Source: an uncultured Sphingomonadaceae bacterium (lineage in GTDB: Bacteria > Pseudomonadota > Alphaproteobacteria > Sphingomonadales > Sphingomonadaceae). From it: DNA of 7,672 nucleotides. The position numbers and the translations under genes were made by a program. A model generated the notes under the pieces. It saw nothing but the letters and a program-made list of their open reading frames with translations. It was not told the DNA's origin and did not search any database. Location: assembly GCA_937920575.1 (NCBI GenBank), contig CAKZSF010000275.1, positions 1 to 7,672 of the forward strand. The letters are read 5' to 3'. Below are positions 5,880 to 7,672 of this stretch, piece by piece (within the stretch, counting starts at the first letter, position 1; each line of letters begins with the position of its first letter).

Positions 5880-7211
5880 CTATTCCGCCGCTTGTTTTAA
5901 CGCCGGATCGAGGCTCCATTGCGGTGGGGTGTCGGCCGCGCGCAGGCGCTCGCTCTCGTGATGAACATACTCGCGCGTCATTGGAATGGCTTCGCGATCC
6001 TTCACATATTGCAGCTGCCAATTGACGAGCGTGCCGTGGCGGAAGGCTTGCTCTGCGCCGGCCAGATAATACAGCCACATGCGATAGAATTGCTCGTCAT
6101 ACAATTCGACGATCTCGTCCTTGTGCAAGACGGTGCGTTTGTACCATTCTTCCAGTGTGTAGGAGTAATGGAAACGCATCGCCTCCACATCCATCACTTG
6201 CCAGCCATGCGCTTCGCTTTCGGTCACAAGCTCTGACAGGGCAGGGATGTAGCCGCCCGGGAAGATGTATTTGCGCGTGAACGCGTCGGTCGCGCCCGGG
6301 CCATTCGCACGGCCACAGCAATGCGAAACCATCACGCCATCGGGCGTCAGCAGCTTGTTCGTGTGCGCGAAGAAATGCGGATAATGCGGCGTGCCCACAT
6401 GTTCGAGCAAACCGACGGAGCTGATCCGGTCAAATTGACCCTCAACATCGCGGTAATCCATCAGCTCGAACTTGACCTTGTCGGCCACGCCCAGTGCCTC
6501 TGCGCGTTCGTTGCAGAAGGCGATCTGATCGGGGGCGAGGGCAACGCCCAGCACTTCGCAATCGTAATGCTTGTTGAGATACAGCGCGAAGCCACCCCAA
6601 CCACAGCCGATATCGAGAACCTTCATCGGTACGCCGCCATTGTCCTCTGGCCGCTTCAAATTCAGCTTGGCGGCGAGGTGCGCTTTCTTGTCGAGCTGGG
6701 CCTGCTCCAGACTGGTCTGGGTGGGGTTATCCTCGCGGTAATACGCCATTGTGTATTGGCGATCCTCATCGAGGAAAAGCTCATACAGCCGCCGTGTCAG
6801 GTTGTAGGTATGTTCGGCATTTTTGCGCGCTTTGGCCTTCTGGTTGACGCTATCGATCTTGGCGAGCAGTTTTTGCCCGGCTTTGCGCAGTGGGCCCTGC
6901 GCCTGAATTGCGCTGTCTCCGATGCGTTTGGTGTTCGACGTCACGAACAGGATCATATCGCGCAGATCGTGCGGTTCCTCGATCTCCAGCCAACCCCACA
7001 TAAACGCCTCTGCCGCGCCCAATTGCGGATAGCGCGCAATATGCTTGGCCGCCTTGGCATTGGTCAGGCGCAGCTTGATCGGGCCCTGTTCCATGCCTTC
7101 CGCGCCTTGCCAGTCATCTGGTCCATAGGAATAATGCTTGCCGGTATGGTCAGTCACTTCCATCCGACCATGCGAAATTGCACGGCTGAGAAATTTGTCG
7201 AGTAGCCACAT
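5880..7211 (-). CDS. Cyclopropane-fatty-acyl-phospholipid synthase family methyltransferase, divergent paralogue
   Basis: A 443-residue protein with the same layout as its neighbour: N-terminal lipid-binding part, SAM loop VLDIGCGWGG (198-207), LLEHVG (Glu270), KYIFPGGYIP, and Tyr349. It departs at several usually fixed sites. HYDxGND becomes TYNLTRRL (135-142). YSCAYW becomes YTMAYY, so Met155 replaces the active-site Cys. LLHTIG becomes VSHCCG, keeping His297 but with Cys299 for Ile. It should still be a SAM-dependent methyltransferase acting on lipids, perhaps with a different substrate or product. The ATG at 7211 was chosen because AAGGGGA lies just upstream; the longer TTG start at 7232 would put that site inside the gene. 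It is probably the first gene of an operon with the second cfa-like gene. Confidence 0.9.
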   Translation of the reverse strand: MWLLDKFLSRAISHGRMEVTDHTGKHYSYGPDDWQGAEGMEQGPIKLRLTNAKAAKHIARYPQLGAAEAFMWGWLEIEEPHDLRDMILFVTSNTKRIGDSAIQAQGPLRKAGQKLLAKIDSVNQKAKARKNAEHTYNLTRRLYELFLDEDRQYTMAYYREDNPTQTSLEQAQLDKKAHLAAKLNLKRPEDNGGVPMKVLDIGCGWGGFALYLNKHYDCEVLGVALAPDQIAFCNERAEALGVADKVKFELMDYRDVEGQFDRISSVGLLEHVGTPHYPHFFAHTNKLLTPDGVMVSHCCGRANGPGATDAFTRKYIFPGGYIPALSELVTESEAHGWQVMDVEAMRFHYSYTLEEWYKRTVLHKDEIVELYDEQFYRMWLYYLAGAEQAFRHGTLVNWQLQYVKDREAIPMTREYVHHESERLRAADTPPQWSLDPALKQAAE

Positions 7212-7222
7212 TGCCTTTTGCG

Positions 7223-7229
7223 TCCCCTT
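7223..7229 (-). promoter_or_regulatory. Shine-Dalgarno deciding the start of the divergent cfa-like gene
   Basis: AAGGGGA on the minus strand ends 11 bases before the ATG at 7211. No comparable site precedes the alternative in-frame TTG at 7232. Confidence 0.45.
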
Positions 7230-7251
7230 CAAAAAGGCTTGAAAGTCCGTT

Positions 7252-7281
7252 TGTATGGGGGCAGCCTTTCCCAGCTGTCAA
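7252..7281 (-). promoter_or_regulatory. Possible promoter for the cfa-like gene pair
   Basis: On the minus strand a perfect -35 hexamer TTGACA (7281-7276) is followed after 18 bases by CATACA (7257-7252), a poor -10 with 3 of 6 consensus bases. The position, about 40 bases before the ATG at 7211, suits a housekeeping-type promoter. The same 93-base region must also drive the divergent DUF1801 gene. Confidence 0.4.
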
Positions 7282-7304
7282 TGCGGGGCGAGAAGAGGGA
7301 CCAA

Positions 7305-7672
7305 ATGTCGGATAACAAGACTGTGCCAACGAACGCGGAGGTTGATGCTTTTATCGACGCCGTTGAACCAGCCGCCAAACGCGAGGATGCCAGGGTTCTG
7401 GACGCCCTGTTCCGTAAGGTAACCGGCGAACAGCCACGTATGTGGGGGCCGACGATTATTGGCTATGGTTCGTACCACTACAAATATGAAAGCGGGCGCG
7501 AAGGCGATGCTTCCCGCTCTGGATTTAGTCCCCGAAAAGCGAAGCACTCGCTCTATCTGATGGGCTGTTATTGCGATGAAGAGACGGAAAAGCGCACGGT
7601 TGAGCAGCTTTCCCGATTGGGCAAGCATTCGCGCGGCAAGAGCTGTCTCTACATCAACAAGCTGGCGGATGT
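7305..7672 (+). CDS. DUF1801 domain protein (3' end missing)
   Basis: The visible 122 codons stay open to the window edge. The protein starts MSDNKTVPTNAEVDAFIDAV. Residues about 45-90 carry the DUF1801 pattern: MWGPTIIGYGSYHYKY, then SGFSPRKAKHSLYLMG. DUF1801 proteins are small, soluble and structurally related to the YdhG/YjbR group; their biochemical role is not established. GAGGGA (7295-7300) sits 4 bases before the ATG at 7305 and supports that start. An in-frame ATG at 7281 would add eight residues but would place the ribosome site inside the gene. It is transcribed divergently from the cfa-like pair. The C-terminus and downstream neighbours are not visible. Confidence 0.85.
   Translation, partial: MSDNKTVPTNAEVDAFIDAVEPAAKREDARVLDALFRKVTGEQPRMWGPTIIGYGSYHYKYESGREGDASRSGFSPRKAKHSLYLMGCYCDEETEKRTVEQLSRLGKHSRGKSCLYINKLAD

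Noticed and set aside
5435..6025. A 196-codon plus-strand frame spanning the junction of the two cfa-like genes
   Set aside because: It is antisense to two conserved genes, with no recognisable domain.
6321..7205. A 294-codon open frame on the plus strand opposite the divergent cfa-like gene
   Set aside because: It is a shadow of a well-recognised minus-strand gene. The long antisense opening reflects GC-rich codon use, and its translation shows no domain.
7246..7271. GGAAA, 17 bases, CGGA on the minus strand as a possible EcfG general-stress promoter
   Set aside because: Only 6 of 9 consensus positions (GGAAC and CGTT) match, and a perfect TTGACA is available in the same place.

Overview
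The window looks like chromosomal DNA of an alphaproteobacterium, most likely a sphingomonad of the Erythrobacter type. This is inferred from the GC-rich codon use, the style of the argG, RlpA-like and paired cyclopropane-fatty-acid synthase (CFA) proteins, and the PhoQ-type kinase. No rRNA or other taxonomic marker is present, so the assignment is tentative. I see no mobile element, CRISPR array, tRNA or rRNA.

Layout, left to right. Positions 1-1889 (+ strand) hold the 3' part of a membrane sensor histidine kinase, cut by the window edge, and then a small 2-oxoglutarate/Fe(II) oxygenase-like protein. An RlpA-like cell-wall protein (1898-2476, - strand) converges on the oxygenase gene with only 8 bases between them. 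Positions 2477-3291 are an 815-base stretch with no convincing gene. Its middle (about 2640-2891) is packed with short inverted repeats that fold better as a minus-strand RNA. Its right end carries a small cluster of DnaA-box-like 9-mers. From 3292 to 7211, three minus-strand genes are read as cfa-like 2, then cfa-like 1, then argG. They have short gaps (55 and 67 bases) and may be partly co-transcribed. A divergent intergenic region (7212-7304) separates the cfa pair from a DUF1801 protein that runs off the right edge.

How the genes work together. The two CFA-synthase homologues form a membrane-lipid modification unit that acts with S-adenosylmethionine on unsaturated phospholipid acyl chains. 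One copy keeps the usual active-site residues. The other has several replaced and may have a different product. argG supplies arginine biosynthesis and is probably unrelated in function. The kinase and the RlpA-like protein point to envelope sensing and remodelling, but nothing in the sequence ties them into one pathway.

The most unusual object is the unassigned structured segment between argG and the rlpA-like gene. It is the best candidate here for something undescribed: an ncRNA or a long structured leader. This rests on reading hairpins by eye, without folding or conservation data.
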